This document shows, piece by piece, positions 31,383 to 40,092 of a stretch of DNA of 64,000 nt. Below the pieces are notes generated by a model. The model was given only the letters and a program-made list of their open reading frames with translations, was not told the origin of the DNA and made no database searches. The position numbers and the translations under genes were made by a program. How positions within the stretch are numbered: position 1 is the stretch's first letter; each line of letters starts with the position of its first letter. The stretch is from an uncultured Eubacteriales bacterium (GTDB lineage Bacteria > Bacillota > Clostridia > Oscillospirales > Acutalibacteraceae). Location of the stretch: contig CAJUDG010000008.1 of the NCBI GenBank assembly GCA_910584745.1, positions 47,065 to 111,064 of the forward strand, in the 5' to 3' direction.

Positions 31383-32564
31383 ATGATATATGAGATAAGC
31401 AATAAGTTTTTCACCGCGAGGATAGACAGCCTTGGGGCGCAGCTCGTATCCCTGAAGGGCTGCGGGGGACACGAGTACCTGTGGGTTGGGGACCCGGAAT
31501 ACTGGCGGGAGCACGCGCCGGTGCTGTTCCCGATCGTGGGGGCCCTTAGGGAGAACCGCACGCGGATAGACGGCCAGTGGTACGAGATGACCCGCCACGG
31601 CTTTGCAAAGCGCATGGAGTTCGCCTTAAAGGAGCAGGGGGAGGACTATCTGGCCCTGTCCCTGGAGGCCAGCGGGGAGACAAGGGCCGTGTACCCCTTC
31701 GACTTTACATTTATCGTCACCTATACCCTTACGGACGAGGGCATAAGCACCCGCTTTACCGTGAAAAATATCGGGGAGCGGCCCATGCCCTACTCGGTGG
31801 GCGGGCACCCGGGCTTTAACCTGCCGGTGGACGAGGAGGCGGAGTTTGAGGACTATACCGTCCAGTTCAGGCAGAACGAGTGCCAGGACTGCCCGGTGAT
31901 AGACCTTGGGACCGGGCTTATCGATGGGGAGCGTAAAGGGTTTCACCTTGACGGCAAGGAGATACCTTTACAGCACTCCCTGTTCTATCAGGACGCGCTG
32001 GTGTTCGAGCACCTGAACTCCCAGACGGTGCGGATAGTGAACAAGAAGACCGGAAAGGGCATAGAGATGGACTTTGCCGGGTTCCCCATGCTGGGGATAT
32101 GGTCGGCGGTAAACGATGGGCCCTATGTGTGCCTGGAGCCCTGGACCGGCTGCGCCACCCTGAGCACCGAGGGGGACGAGTTCAGAGAGAAGAAGGGCAT
32201 GAGGGAGCTGGCCCCCGGGGACCAGACGGAGCACAGCTTTACCGTGCGGGTGCTGGGCCATGACAACGGCTGGAAGCAGCTGCAAAAGGACGTTTACAGG
32301 AACAAGGTGGACCACGGCTTCAATGTGACGGACGTGAACCTGGAGTTCTGCTATCTCTACGGTGAACTGGCCGAGGCCCACGCCGCATGGCGCACCAGGG
32401 ACCAGGGCCTGGGGGAGGAGCTGGCGGACGTGGCCATATACCTTCTGGGGCTCAGCGAGATACTGGGCTATGACCTGGACGAGGAGGTCAGGAAGAAGAT
32501 GGCCGTGAATAAAAAGCGCCGGTATGAGAACGTGGACGGCGTGCTGCGGCGGCTTGAGGACTGA
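31383..32564 (+). CDS. Aldose 1-epimerase-like / MazG-like fusion protein
   Basis: The protein has 393 residues. Residues 1 to about 290 form a galactose-mutarotase-like beta-sandwich (GGHEYLWVGDPEYWREHAPV, RHGFAKRMEF, SVGGHPGFNLP, LEPWTG); such proteins act on hexoses or hexose 6-phosphates. Residues about 300-393 form a MazG-like all-alpha domain with acidic metal-binding motifs (GELAEAHAAW, GLGEELADVAIYLLGL, KKMAVNKKRRYENVDG). That family hydrolyses nucleoside triphosphates. The frame is continuous, so the fusion looks real. The combination is not one I know. It lies 2 bp before a HAD phosphatase. Confidence 0.85.
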   Translation: MIYEISNKFFTARIDSLGAQLVSLKGCGGHEYLWVGDPEYWREHAPVLFPIVGALRENRTRIDGQWYEMTRHGFAKRMEFALKEQGEDYLALSLEASGETRAVYPFDFTFIVTYTLTDEGISTRFTVKNIGERPMPYSVGGHPGFNLPVDEEAEFEDYTVQFRQNECQDCPVIDLGTGLIDGERKGFHLDGKEIPLQHSLFYQDALVFEHLNSQTVRIVNKKTGKGIEMDFAGFPMLGIWSAVNDGPYVCLEPWTGCATLSTEGDEFREKKGMRELAPGDQTEHSFTVRVLGHDNGWKQLQKDVYRNKVDHGFNVTDVNLEFCYLYGELAEAHAAWRTRDQGLGEELADVAIYLLGLSEILGYDLDEEVRKKMAVNKKRRYENVDGVLRRLED

Positions 32565-32566
32565 GC

Positions 32567-33397
32567 ATGGGTGTAAAGCTTATCGCCTTTGACCTGGACG
32601 GCACGGCCATTGTAAAGCATAAATACTTGCCGGAAGCCAACCGCGCTGCCCTGCTGGAGGCCCATGAGCTTGGGGCCATACTTGTGCCCGCCACCGGGAG
32701 AATGAGGGACTTCCTGCCGGAGTGTGTAAGGGAGCTGCCCATAGGGTACGCCATTACCTCCAACGGCGGGACGGTGTACGATATGGGCACGGGCCGTGCC
32801 GTTATAGAGAACCTGATACCAAACGCGACCGCCCGGAGGGTGCAGGAGATACTGGACGGCTACGATGTGTACCTGGAGTATTACTCCGGGGGCGGGGCAA
32901 TTACCCGTCGGGACATGCCGGGCAGGGCCAGGGGCCACTTCGGGCTGCCGGAGAGCAAGTGGCATTTTGTGGATGGCAAGGAGTATCGCTTTACAGACGA
33001 TTTCAGCCGTATGCTGGCCGAAACCGGGCTCTGTCCGGAGAAGATAAACCTGCCGTATCTGCCGGAGGGGCTGCGGGGGGAGATATGGGAGCGGCTGTCG
33101 GCGGTGGAAGGGCTGCGGCTCACGTCCTCCATACCCGACAATATCGAGATAAACAGCGCTGAAGCCCATAAGGGCGGGGCGCTGAGGGAGCTCTGCGGGC
33201 GGCTGGGTATTGGCATGGGGGAGGTCATGGCGCTGGGGGATAATGGGAATGACGTGACCATGCTGAGGGCTGCGGGGGTGTCTGCGGCCATGGGGGATGG
33301 GAGCGAGGACGCGAAAGCGGCGGCAACTTTCGTTACCGCCGCCCATGATGATTGTGGGTTGGCTAAAGCAATAAAGGACGCGGTCAAGGGGCGTTAG
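32567..33397 (+). CDS. HAD-superfamily hydrolase, Cof type
   Basis: This 276-residue HAD IIB phosphatase has motif I FDLDGTAIV, motif II ATGR and the C-terminal GDNGNDVTML. These enzymes dephosphorylate small sugar phosphates, cofactors or nucleotides. It is two bases after the epimerase/MazG fusion and co-transcribed. The last codons (KGR, stop TAG) are part of hairpin repeat A2. Confidence 0.9.
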   Translation: MGVKLIAFDLDGTAIVKHKYLPEANRAALLEAHELGAILVPATGRMRDFLPECVRELPIGYAITSNGGTVYDMGTGRAVIENLIPNATARRVQEILDGYDVYLEYYSGGGAITRRDMPGRARGHFGLPESKWHFVDGKEYRFTDDFSRMLAETGLCPEKINLPYLPEGLRGEIWERLSAVEGLRLTSSIPDNIEINSAEAHKGGALRELCGRLGIGMGEVMALGDNGNDVTMLRAAGVSAAMGDGSEDAKAAATFVTAAHDDCGLAKAIKDAVKGR

Positions 33398-33453
33398 GCC
33401 CCTTGCGGGGGTTTGGGGCGAGGAGCCCCAAGATGTAAAGCCGAAGGCTTTAC
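33383..33453 (+). repeat. Modular hairpin repeat A2
   Basis: GGTC is followed by hairpin AAGGGGC/GCCCCTT, GCGGGGG, hairpin TTTGGGGCGAGGAGCCCCAAG and hairpin GTAAAGCC/GGCTTTAC (33435-33453). It shares its first module with D1 (38088) and its second with A1. It carries the stop codons of both convergent neighbours. Confidence 0.8.
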
Positions 33454-34061
33454 AATGATTTCATAGGCTCTCCCCACTTAGCCAGCTCTTTGCCGAAGAA
33501 GTTAACGTATGTCTCCTCGGCAACCGTGCTCACCGCCTGAGACAGCTTCATCCGCTCGATAACCGGCACGGACTTGTCACAAAGCCGCTCGTCGATGGTG
33601 ACATTCACCACCTCGCAGAGGAACAGAGTGCAGGCCTCCTCGGGGTTCGAGGGCTGAGTCAAGGCCATCTCCTTTACAACCTTAAGCTCAAAGCTCACCG
33701 GGCTCTCGGCTATGGTGGGCACATTCAGCGCCTGTCCGCGCTCAACCGTGGGCAGGCGCTTCATCTTGTCCGGGGTCCCCCTGCCGTTGACACAGCCGTA
33801 GTAGTCCGCCAGGGGCAGCAGAGGCTCGGTGACAAGGTTTGCCGAGAACATGCCGGTCTTGCGTATCAGGTCCTTGGTGCGCTTCTCGCCGCCAATGCAG
33901 GCCATGACACTGAGGGTGCCGTCACCCTCGCCTGTCTCGCACCAGCCGTACCAGCAGAACAGGCCGAAGTGGGGGGTCACGCCGTCCTCCTCGTAGTTAC
34001 CGTAGAGGTAGAGGGTCTGGGGGCAGAAATTGTTGCTTATCTCGCCTTTTATCTTTGCCAT
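33450..34061 (-). CDS. Flavin reductase-like protein
   Basis: This 203-residue split-barrel FMN-binding protein of the flavin-reductase-like family has VMACIGGEKRTKDLIRKTGM and FSANLVTE as the flavin-contact region, and ends with the usual C-terminal FLCEVVNV strand. It probably reduces flavin or another small electron acceptor with NAD(P)H. It is 38 bp downstream of a MarR regulator on the same strand, so likely co-regulated. Confidence 0.85.
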   Translation of the reverse strand: MAKIKGEISNNFCPQTLYLYGNYEEDGVTPHFGLFCWYGWCETGEGDGTLSVMACIGGEKRTKDLIRKTGMFSANLVTEPLLPLADYYGCVNGRGTPDKMKRLPTVERGQALNVPTIAESPVSFELKVVKEMALTQPSNPEEACTLFLCEVVNVTIDERLCDKSVPVIERMKLSQAVSTVAEETYVNFFGKELAKWGEPMKSL

Positions 34062-34099
34062 TTTAAGTTCTCCTTTTGTGTATGTAAAGGAGGACAGGT

Positions 34100-34531
34100 T
34101 TACAGCAGCTCCTGCAGGTTCGCCAGCACCCGGTCCAGCAGCGCGTCCAGGGCGTCGGCGTCCGCCTGGGTCATGCCCTGATAGAACAGGCTGTTCATCC
34201 TCTCTGACACCTGGTCATACTTCTCCTCCAGCCCCCGGGCCCTGGGGGTCAGCTTGACTATGACCTGCCTGCCGTCCTGCTGGCCGGGGCAGCGGGTGAC
34301 GAGCCCCGAGGCCTCCATGCGGGAGAGCATGGCCGTCAGGGTGCTCTTGGCAAGGCCGGTCTCACGGACCAGCTTTGCGATGGGCACGCCGTCCTCCTGC
34401 CAGAGCACGTAGAGTATGCGCCCCTGGGGGCCGTTGAACTCCTCGACGCCGCTCTCTGTCAGCAGCCGCTGGAACACCCGCCCCTGCAGCTGCTTTATCT
34501 GGGATATGAGAAAACCTGTACGGGTCTGCAT
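34100..34531 (-). CDS. MarR-family transcriptional regulator
   Basis: This 143-residue winged-helix protein has FNGPQGRILYVLWQEDGVPI, LAKSTLTAMLSRMEASGLV and RCPGQQDGRQVIVKLTPRAR as helix and wing. ATG 34531 follows GGAGG. It is upstream of the flavin-reductase gene and likely represses itself and that gene. The AAGTACTATATAGAACTTT region at 34577-34596 is a possible operator. Confidence 0.9.
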   Translation of the reverse strand: MQTRTGFLISQIKQLQGRVFQRLLTESGVEEFNGPQGRILYVLWQEDGVPIAKLVRETGLAKSTLTAMLSRMEASGLVTRCPGQQDGRQVIVKLTPRARGLEEKYDQVSERMNSLFYQGMTQADADALDALLDRVLANLQELL

Positions 34532-34709
34532 AGGCCCTCCTTTCCTGGATATAGTACCATATAAAACTAATCTTGTCAAGTACTATATAGAACTTTCTTC
34601 CTTTTGGACCGCCCATACAATTATATACCGCGGCCGGGTCCCGCGCAAGGGCGCACATAAAACATTTTGGGGCATAGTATAAGGTAGAATCCCAAAAGGA
34701 GGAGATATC

Positions 34710-35519
34710 ATGCCAGAAATGGAAGGCATCCGCGAGCCCATGGGCCGGGATTGCTTTAGTGAGACGGTCTGTATCGACGCGATGAGGATATATGATTCCT
34801 GCAGCGATAAAGACTGTCTTGAGGACATACGTGTGCTGTTCCCCGCGGCGCGGCAGCCAATAATCGACAGCGCCGCCAGCGTGCGATTGAAGGACGTCAG
34901 CGTTATCACCGTGTACCTGGACCTTCAGCCCATACCCTTCAACCGGGGCTTCTACTCGGTGGATATGACCTTCTTCTTCGATGTGGCCGTGGAGCTGTTC
35001 AGCGGGTCCGCGGCGGGGCCCACGCAGATAAGCGGCGTGGCGGTTTTCAACAAGAAGGTGGTGCTCTACGGCAGCGAGGGCAATGTGAAGGTGTTCTCCT
35101 CTGACGCCTCGGCGGACGACGTGAACATCATCGGCGACTCCCGGGCGCTGCCCACGGCCTATGTCCAGGTGGCGGACCCTGTGGCATTGTCGGCTAAGCT
35201 CTGCGGCGGCGGGTGCAGCTGCGAGCCCTACTACCGCATACCCGACGCCATCAGCCAGCTCTACGGCGGGGACCTGGACCCGGCCCCCCAGCGCAACAAC
35301 GTGTACGTGACCATTGGCCTTTTCACCATTGTGCAGATAGTGCGCAGCGTGCCCATGACCGTACCGGCCAGCGAGTTCTGCGTGCCGGAGAAGGAGTGCG
35401 TGCCCACCAGCGACAACCCCTGCGAGCTCTTCAGGCGCATAGACTTCCCCGTGGGCGAGTTCTTCCCGCCCAGGGCCGGGGACTGCGATTGCGGCTGCTC
35501 TGCAGATAGAGCTCGCTGA
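34710..35519 (+). CDS. Conserved Clostridia protein of unknown function, Cys-rich C-terminus
   Basis: This 269-residue protein starts with MGRDCFSETVCIDAMRIYDS and CSDKDCLEDIRVLFP. It continues with VDMTFFFDV, NNVYVTIGLFTIVQIVRSVP, FCVPEKECVPTSDNPCELF and FPVGEFFPPR. I recall this as a protein widely shared among Clostridia, without known function; a spore-coat role is possible but not shown. GGAGG precedes ATG. The last residues (ADRAR, stop) come from a 34-nt hairpin (35502-35535), so the native C-terminus was changed. Confidence 0.8.
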   Translation: MPEMEGIREPMGRDCFSETVCIDAMRIYDSCSDKDCLEDIRVLFPAARQPIIDSAASVRLKDVSVITVYLDLQPIPFNRGFYSVDMTFFFDVAVELFSGSAAGPTQISGVAVFNKKVVLYGSEGNVKVFSSDASADDVNIIGDSRALPTAYVQVADPVALSAKLCGGGCSCEPYYRIPDAISQLYGGDLDPAPQRNNVYVTIGLFTIVQIVRSVPMTVPASEFCVPEKECVPTSDNPCELFRRIDFPVGEFFPPRAGDCDCGCSADRAR

Positions 35520-35535
35520 AGCGAGCTCTATCTGC
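35502..35535 (+). repeat. Perfect 16-bp-stem hairpin overlapping a stop codon
   Basis: GCAGATAGAGCTCGCT, loop GA, and the exact reverse complement. The TGA stop of the upstream gene lies in and next to the loop. It is followed by hairpin GAGTTTTGC TTT GCAAAACTC (35538-35558) of the same type as in the TPP riboswitch. Confidence 0.85.
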
Positions 35536-35586
35536 CCGAGTTTTGCTTTGCAAAACTCTTGGCGGGTGATTTTCAGGGATAGGGTA

Positions 35587-35626
35587 AAGCCCCCCGGAGG
35601 GTACATTCTCCGGGGGCTTTGCCTGG
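35587..35626 (+). terminator. Terminator
   Basis: AAAGCCCCCCGGAG / CTCCGGGGGCTTT with an 8-nt loop. Confidence 0.8.
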
Positions 35627-35685
35627 CTGCTTTGGCGAAGGGAATCCTCCGGTTATACCGGGGGATTTTTATTTCGTGCTAACGG

Positions 35686-35714
35686 TTGCGAAATCCAAGT
35701 TTCTATAGTATAAT
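35686..35714 (+). promoter_or_regulatory. Promoter of ddl-murI
   Basis: TTGCGA (35686-35691), 17 bp, TATAAT (35709-35714). Confidence 0.85.
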
Positions 35715-35749
35715 AGCACTGAATGAAAAAATGAAACGAGTTGATACCC

Positions 35750-36826
35750 ATGAGCAAAAAGCTTCAGCTTGCGGTGGTCTTCGGCGGGCAGTCCTCTGAG
35801 CATGAGGTCTCGCTGATGTCGGCCGCTTCGATACTTGAGAACCTGGACCGGGATAAGTACGACATACACCAGCTGGGCATAACCAAGGAGGGCCGCTGGC
35901 TTCTGTACGGGGGACCGGCGGAGGGCCTTTCGGACGGCAGGTGGCTTCGGGAATCCGTCCCGGCCTTTCTGGCCCCGGACCCCACTGTGCACGGCATTGT
36001 CGCGCTTGGGGGCGGGGGCGCGAGGGTGATACCCATAGACTGCGTGTTCCCGGCGCTGCACGGCAAAAACGGCGAGGACGGCTCTATACAGGGGCTGTTT
36101 GAGATGTCCGGCATACCATATGTGGGGTGCCGGGTGACCAGCTCCGCCGTGTGCATGGATAAGGCCATAACCCACACGTTACTGTCAAATACGGACATAA
36201 ACCAGGCCCACTACCTTTGGTTCTACGCCGACAGGTATAGGGCCAATAAAGACGTGGTGCTCAATAAGATACAGGCAAGGCTGGACTTCCCGGTGTTCGT
36301 AAAGCCCGCAAACGCGGGCTCCTCCGTGGGGGTCAGCAGGGCGGAGCGCCCCGAGGACCTGCCCGCCGCCATAGAGAAGGCCGCCGCCGAGGACGGCAAG
36401 ATAGTGGTGGAGCAGGGCATAGACGGCCAGGAGGTGGAGGTGGCCGTGCTGGGCACAAGGCCCGGGGCAGAGGCCTCCTGCGTGGGGGAGATAGGGGCCT
36501 CGGCCCAGTTCTACGACTATGACGACAAGTATATAAACGGCACCAGCCAGCTCTTTATCCCCGCGAGGCTGCCGGAGGACGTGGCCGAAAAGGTGCGGGA
36601 AACCGCCGTGAAGGCCTATAGGCTCTTGGGCTGCACGGGCCTTGCCCGGGTGGACTTCTTTGTCACCCATAAGGAACGGCAGGTGGTGCTCAACGAGATA
36701 AACACCCTGCCGGGCTTTACCTCCATCAGCATGTACCCGAAGCTCTGGATGCACGGCGGCATGAGCTATGGGGGGCTTTTGGATAAGCTCATAGAGCTGG
36801 CTTTGGAGGAGGCGGGGAATGGATAA
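35750..36826 (+). CDS. ddl: D-alanine--D-alanine ligase
   Basis: This 358-residue ATP-grasp ligase joins two D-Ala for peptidoglycan. Visible motifs are GGQSSEHEVSLMSAASI, HGKNGEDGSIQGLFE, FVKPANAGSSVGVSR and NEINTLPGFTSISMYPKLW. ATG 35750 is preferred over TTG 35741, although the ribosome-binding site is weak. It overlaps murI by 8 bp; together they supply D-amino acids for the cell wall. Confidence 0.96.
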   Translation: MSKKLQLAVVFGGQSSEHEVSLMSAASILENLDRDKYDIHQLGITKEGRWLLYGGPAEGLSDGRWLRESVPAFLAPDPTVHGIVALGGGGARVIPIDCVFPALHGKNGEDGSIQGLFEMSGIPYVGCRVTSSAVCMDKAITHTLLSNTDINQAHYLWFYADRYRANKDVVLNKIQARLDFPVFVKPANAGSSVGVSRAERPEDLPAAIEKAAAEDGKIVVEQGIDGQEVEVAVLGTRPGAEASCVGEIGASAQFYDYDDKYINGTSQLFIPARLPEDVAEKVRETAVKAYRLLGCTGLARVDFFVTHKERQVVLNEINTLPGFTSISMYPKLWMHGGMSYGGLLDKLIELALEEAGNG

Positions 36827-37625
36827 CCGTCCTATCGGGGTCTTCGACTCGGGGCTTGGGGGCCTTACCGCCGTGAAGGAGCTTGAGAAGGTGCTGCCCG
36901 GGGAGAGCCTTGTGTACTTCGGGGATACGGGCCGGGTGCCCTACGGCACCAAGGGCCGGGAGGTCATCCGGCGCTATGCAAGGCAGGATATGGACTTCCT
37001 TTTAAGGCACGGTGTAAAGGCGGTGCTGGCCGCCTGCGGAACGGTGAGCTCGGCAGCGGCGGATATCGGCGCGGGGCTCCCGGTGCCGTATTTTGACGTG
37101 GTGGCTCCGACGGCCCGGGCGGCGGTGCGGGCCACGGAGAACCGGCGCATAGGGGTGCTGGGCACCAGCGCCACCATACACAGCGGCTCGTATGTAAAGG
37201 CCATCGGCGAGCTGGACGGCTCCATAGAGGTATTCCCGGAGGCCTGTCCGCTGTTCGTGCCCCTTGTGGAGAACGGATGTATCTCCCCGGAGGACGAGCT
37301 GGTGCGCATAGTGGTGGGGCGGTATCTCTCGCCCATGCGCGGGGCCGGGGTGGACACGGTGATACTGGGCTGCACCCATTACCCGCTTCTGAGCAGGGCC
37401 ATTGAACAGGTGATGGGGGCCAAAGTGACGCTTATAAACAGCGGCAGGGAGGCGGCCCACGCCCTGGCGGCGGCCCTGGAGGAGACAGGGGGGCTCTGCG
37501 CCCCCGGCACAAAACGGCGCGCGGAGTTCTACGTCACCGACGCGCCGGAGAATTTCTCCACCGTGGCGGAGCTTTTCCTGGGCCACAGTGTGGAGGGGAC
37601 AAGGGTGGACATGACCTTCGACTGA
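36819..37625 (+). CDS. murI: Glutamate racemase
   Basis: This 268-residue cofactor-independent racemase makes D-Glu for UDP-MurNAc peptide. The catalytic cysteines are in LAACGTVSSAA and LGCTHYPLL. The N-terminal substrate loop is VFDSGLGGLTAVKEL, and YFGDTGRVPYG follows. It overlaps ddl and is 20 bp before a DUF1934 gene. Confidence 0.96.
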   Translation: MDNRPIGVFDSGLGGLTAVKELEKVLPGESLVYFGDTGRVPYGTKGREVIRRYARQDMDFLLRHGVKAVLAACGTVSSAAADIGAGLPVPYFDVVAPTARAAVRATENRRIGVLGTSATIHSGSYVKAIGELDGSIEVFPEACPLFVPLVENGCISPEDELVRIVVGRYLSPMRGAGVDTVILGCTHYPLLSRAIEQVMGAKVTLINSGREAAHALAAALEETGGLCAPGTKRRAEFYVTDAPENFSTVAELFLGHSVEGTRVDMTFD

Positions 37626-37645
37626 CAGCCGAAAGGAGGACGCGC

Positions 37646-38077
37646 ATGAAAGAGGACTACGCCATAACCATCAAAGGCCGGCAGGTATACGGAGACGAGG
37701 ACCAGGGGGAGGTATGCCTCTCGGCCCTGGGGACCTATAAGCAGAAGGACGGCGCGCGGTTCATACTCTATAAGGAGTACGACGAGGAGGACGCGAGGGC
37801 CTATCGCACGGCGCTTCTAAAGGTGGAGCCGGGCATGGTGACCATGAGCCGCTCGGGCTCCTCCACCCGGCTGATACTTGAAAAGGGCCGGCGGCACCTG
37901 TGCCTTTACGACACCGGCTTCGGTTCGCTGACGGTGGGCATATACACAAGCCAGCTGGACGTGGACCTTGACGATTCCGGCGGGACGCTGGAGATAACCT
38001 ATACCCTGGACGTGGACTCTAACTTGTCCAGCCAGAACCAGCTGCATATAACGGTAAACCCTGTGCCTGTGCTGTAA
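37646..38077 (+). CDS. DUF1934 beta-barrel protein
   Basis: This 143-residue lipocalin-like protein of the DUF1934 family starts DYAITIKGRQVYGDEDQGEV, then ILYKEYDE and LGIYTSQL-like strands, ending LDVDSNLSSQNQLHITV. This gene often stands next to argS in Clostridia, as here. Function is unknown. Confidence 0.88.
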   Translation: MKEDYAITIKGRQVYGDEDQGEVCLSALGTYKQKDGARFILYKEYDEEDARAYRTALLKVEPGMVTMSRSGSSTRLILEKGRRHLCLYDTGFGSLTVGIYTSQLDVDLDDSGGTLEITYTLDVDSNLSSQNQLHITVNPVPVL

Positions 38078-38087
38078 AAAGTTGCGC

Positions 38088-38150
38088 GGTCAAGGGGCGT
38101 TAGGCCCCTTGCGGGTTCTTAGGGCAGAGCCCTAAGCCGCCGGAGGCCAT
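38088..38150 (+). repeat. Modular hairpin repeat D1
   Basis: Hairpin AAGGGGC GTTAG GCCCCTT is followed by GCGGG, hairpin TTAGGGC AGA GCCCTAA and GCCGCCGGAGGCC. The first module is that of A2, the second differs from the A type. A near copy at 39951-40020 is interrupted by an extra hairpin. Confidence 0.8.
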
Positions 38151-38198
38151 AAATATACTCAATACAAAAGACGTTAAACATGAAAGGAACGATAAATT

Positions 38199-39884
38199 AT
38201 GTCTCAGCTTGTAGAAACAGCGCGGCAGCAGCTGCGCGGGGCGGTGCTCTCCGCCATAGAGGGGGCCATAGCCGCCGGTGAGCTGCCCGAGGCTCCGATA
38301 CCCGACTTCGCCCTGGAGGTGCCCGGGGACCGGGCACACGGGGACTGGGCCTGCAACGCGGCCATGGCCGGGGCCAGGGCCTTCCACGCGGCCCCCAGGA
38401 AGATAGCCGAGGCCATCACGGCCCGGCTGGACCTTGAGGGCACATACTTCACCAAATGCGAGATAGCCGGGCCCGGCTTTCTGAACTTCACCTATGACCC
38501 GGGCTTTTACGGACAGGTGCTCATGGACATTGAGCGGCTGGGCCATGAGTACGGCAAAAGCGATATGGGGGGTGGAAAGCGGGTGTTGGTGGAGTACGTC
38601 TCCGCGAACCCCACCGGGCCCATGCACATCGGCAACGCCCGGGGCGGCGTGCTTGGGGACGCGCTGTCCGCGGTGCTGGAGGCGGCGGGCTATGAGGTGG
38701 AGCGGGAGTTCTACGTCAACGACGCGGGCAATCAGGTGAACCGTTACGGCCTGTCCATCGAGGCCAGGTATATGCAGCATTTTAAGCCGGACTTCCCCTT
38801 CCCGGAGGACGGCTATAAGGGCAGGGACGTGACCGCCAACGCCGAGGCCTTTATTGAGGAGCACGGCGACGAATACGTGGACAAGGACCCCGAGGAGCGC
38901 CGCCGGGCCCTTATAGGCTTCGCCATCCCCCGGAACATCCAGGGGCTCCACGACGACCTTCTGCGCTATCGGGTGGAGTATGACACGTGGTTCCACGAGT
39001 CGGGCCTGCACGAGAGCGGCGCGGTGGACCGGGTGGTGGAGCTCATGGGGGAGAAGGGCCTGACTTATGAGAAGGAGGGGGCCACGTGGTTTAAGGGCAG
39101 CGACTTCGGGTCCGAGGACTTCGTGCTGGTGCGCTCCAACGGGGTGCCCACGTATGTTGTGCCGGACATCGCCTATCACTACAACAAGCTGGTGACAAGG
39201 AACTTCGACACGGCCATAAACGTGCTGGGCGCGGACCACCACGGCTATGTGCCGCGCCTGAAGGCAGCCATAGCCGCCCTGGGCATAGACCCGGAGCGCC
39301 TTAAGGTGGTGCTCATGCAGATGGTGACCCTTATGCGCGACGGCAAGCCCGAGAAGATGAGCAAGCGCAGCGGCGAGGCCATCACCATGGCGAACCTTTT
39401 GGAGGAGGTGCCGGTGGACGCGGCCCGGTTCCTCTTTAACTCCTATGAGCCCAACACCCGCATAGACTTCGACCTTGACCTGGCGGTGAAGGAGGACTCA
39501 CAGAACCCGGTGTACTACGTCCAGTACGCCCACGCGCGGATATGCAGCATTCTCCGCAACCTTGCCGAGGACGGCATTACCCCCAGGCCCTGCACAAAAG
39601 AGGAGCTGGCCCTGCTGACGGCCCCGGAGGAGATAGAGCTTATAAGGCTGCTCTCCAACTTCACCGACGAGATAACCGGGGCGGCCAAGGCCATGGACCC
39701 CGCCAGGATAACCCGGTACGTGCTGAACGTGGGCACGCTGTTCCACAAGTTCTACAATGCCTGCCGGGTGAAGGGCGTTGAGCCGGAGCTGACGGCGGCA
39801 AGGCTCAGCCTGTGCACGGCGGCGAAGACGGTGCTCGAGAACGGGCTGGCGCTGTTTAAGGTAAGCGCGCCGGAGAGGATGTAA
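38199..39884 (+). CDS. argS: Arginyl-tRNA synthetase
   Basis: This 561-residue class I synthetase has an N-terminal Add-1 domain (tRNA D-loop contact), the HIGH-type motif as NPTGPMHIGNARGG, the KMSK-type motif KMSKRSGEA, and a DALR anticodon-binding C-terminus. Length is normal. It is monocistronic or read through from the ddl group. Confidence 0.97.
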   Translation: MSQLVETARQQLRGAVLSAIEGAIAAGELPEAPIPDFALEVPGDRAHGDWACNAAMAGARAFHAAPRKIAEAITARLDLEGTYFTKCEIAGPGFLNFTYDPGFYGQVLMDIERLGHEYGKSDMGGGKRVLVEYVSANPTGPMHIGNARGGVLGDALSAVLEAAGYEVEREFYVNDAGNQVNRYGLSIEARYMQHFKPDFPFPEDGYKGRDVTANAEAFIEEHGDEYVDKDPEERRRALIGFAIPRNIQGLHDDLLRYRVEYDTWFHESGLHESGAVDRVVELMGEKGLTYEKEGATWFKGSDFGSEDFVLVRSNGVPTYVVPDIAYHYNKLVTRNFDTAINVLGADHHGYVPRLKAAIAALGIDPERLKVVLMQMVTLMRDGKPEKMSKRSGEAITMANLLEEVPVDAARFLFNSYEPNTRIDFDLDLAVKEDSQNPVYYVQYAHARICSILRNLAEDGITPRPCTKEELALLTAPEEIELIRLLSNFTDEITGAAKAMDPARITRYVLNVGTLFHKFYNACRVKGVEPELTAARLSLCTAAKTVLENGLALFKVSAPERM

Positions 39885-39885
39885 G

Positions 39886-40020
39886 GACGCGAGTCAAGTC
39901 GACTTCGCTTTGCGAAGTCGCAGAGTTTGCTTTGCAAACTCTTGTGCGTCTAGGCACCTTGCGGGTTCTTAGGGCAGAGCCCGCGAGTTCACGAAGTGAA
40001 CTCGGCCGCCGGAGGCCATA
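39886..40020 (+). repeat. Nested composite hairpin repeat (families C and D2)
   Basis: An outer stem GACGC (39886-39890)/GCGTC (39946-39950) encloses hairpins GACTTCGC/GCGAAGTC (39901-39919) and GAGTTTGC/GCAAACTC (39923-39941). A second copy of the D1 unit follows. In it, the hairpin CGAGTTCAC GAA GTGAACTCG (39984-40004) replaces the three bases TAA of D1. This is direct evidence for insertion of one hairpin into another. Confidence 0.82.
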
Positions 40021-40033
40021 ATTGCTAAACAAG

Positions 40034-40062
40034 AAACCCGCAGGTTTTATCCTGCGGGTCTT
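40034..40062. terminator. Terminator between argS and the lipoprotein genes
   Basis: AAACCCGCAGG / CCTGCGGGTCTTT with a 6-nt loop. It lies between convergent genes. Confidence 0.85.
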
Positions 40063-40092
40063 TGTATTCTTAGTTATATTAGCCGGGCTCTC

